DNA from: Strigamia acuminata
Taxonomy: Eukaryota; Arthropoda; Chilopoda; Geophilomorpha; Linotaeniidae
Direction of reading: 5' to 3'
NCBI GenBank assembly: GCA_949358305.1
Contig: OX442314.1
Coordinates: 2,173,087 to 2,237,086, forward strand
DNA length: 64,000 nt
The notes below the pieces were generated by a model, which did not search any database, had not been told where the DNA came from, and worked only from the letters and a program-made list of their open reading frames with translations. The position numbers and the translations under genes were made by a program. This document shows positions 63,455-64,000 of the stretch, one piece after another. Every line of letters begins with the position of its first letter. The first letter of the stretch is position 1.

Positions 63455-63997
63455 TTAGTCGCCGACGTCGCCGTCATCGTCGCTCCAATCGTCGCCATTA
63501 TCTTCGCCATCATCGTTGCTCAAATCGTCGCCGTCGTCGTCGCCGTCGCCGTCGCCGTCATCGTCGCCGTCGCCGTCGCCGTCATCGTCGCTGTCATCGT
63601 CGCTATCATCATCGGGACACCGAAGGAATTCTAGCTGCAGCTTCACCCTGTGTCTCTCAGCGGTTTTCTGCATCGCATCAGCATCGAAATGCAGTTTTCT
63701 CAACTCATTAACTCGCAATTTCACATCCAACTTGACCAGAGAACCGATTTTAAACAAATCCTCAATCGCTGACGGTCCTAACAAATTACAGAAAGAAATT
63801 TTCAAGCATTTGAGTTTCTTCTTCGCCATAAACTCAGCAAACTCGCGTGCTATTTTATTGCTGAAACCGCAGCAATCGCGAAATTCAAGCTTCTCCAGAT
63901 TCGGACTCATGTCCAACACCTGAAAAAAATAACCGCAAGAAACCCAAACATCGAAGGGATCCTCCATAACAAATTCAACTAAATTCTTCAAATACAA
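63455..63997 (-). CDS. LRR-family gene F, C-terminal part, acidic repeat tail
   Basis: Partial at the right window edge. The frame reads MSPNLEKLEFRDCCGFSNKI, AKKKLKCLKISFCNLLGPSA, IEDLFKIGSLVKLDVKL, matching the last exon of gene D, and then ends in about 50 residues of nearly pure Asp/Gly/Ser (DDDSDDDGDGDGDDD) encoded by an expanded gac/ggc-type microsatellite. It is the only family member here on the minus strand. It appears intact as far as visible. The 5' exons lie beyond the window. Confidence 0.7.
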   Translation of the reverse strand: MYLKNLVEFVMEDPFDVWVSCGYFFQVLDMSPNLEKLEFRDCCGFSNKIAREFAEFMAKKKLKCLKISFCNLLGPSAIEDLFKIGSLVKLDVKLRVNELRKLHFDADAMQKTAERHRVKLQLEFLRCPDDDSDDDSDDDGDGDGDDDGDGDGDDDGDDLSNDDGEDNGDDWSDDDGDVGD

Positions 63998-64000
63998 ATT

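Overview
This looks like a 64-kb piece of an AT-rich invertebrate nuclear genome, probably arthropod. The evidence is GT-AG introns in several genes, a tandem C2H2 zinc-finger gene, a galactose mutarotase gene fragment, a family of leucine-rich-repeat (LRR) genes, and many transposons. The species cannot be named from the sequence. I see no bacterial operons, rRNA, tRNA or CRISPR.

Layout. 1-9.7 kb: mostly non-coding, with a possible solo LTR (2.2-3.0 kb) and fragments of a repeated unknown gene (4.1-6.3 kb). 10-11.6 kb: a tandem repeat, three 5' exons of galactose mutarotase (minus strand) and a divergent small two-exon gene. 12.5-16.5 kb: diverged second copies of blocks from 5-8 kb. 18-20.5 kb: a C2H2 zinc-finger gene split by a 631-bp element with terminal inverted repeats (TIRs), plus degenerate finger remnants. 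21-22.7 kb: retroelement debris, a minisatellite and a hAT-type MITE with a perfect 8-bp target duplication.

About 22.7-38.6 kb: an apparently complete Polinton/Maverick, a virus-like DNA transposon. The plus block (27.0-34.1 kb) is the morphogenesis cluster: packaging ATPase, PY-like protein, penton-type minor capsid protein, small ORF, double-jelly-roll major capsid protein, PX/pVI-like protein, adenain-type protease and a long coiled-coil protein with a globular head, possibly a fiber. The minus strand on the left holds a zinc-ribbon mini-protein, a parvovirus-VP1-like phospholipase A2, a chromodomain integrase, a second adenain-like protease and two orphan ORFs. The right arm is a 1338-aa protein-primed DNA polymerase B. 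All the large ORFs are intact. An A-rich motif lies near almost every gene start.

39.9-64 kb: a family of three-exon LRR genes. One copy (45.4-47.5 kb) is intact, at least four are broken, and one runs off the right edge. One copy is interrupted by a complete 14.4-kb Ty3/gypsy LTR retrotransposon (47,997-62,353, minus strand) with 1739-bp LTRs, a 4-bp ATGC target duplication, a tRNA-Gln primer-binding site, gag and pol linked by a textbook -1 frameshift signal, and a third ORF in the env position that is not env-like.

The window therefore pairs two young, seemingly complete large elements with a decaying host gene family and many small non-autonomous insertions.
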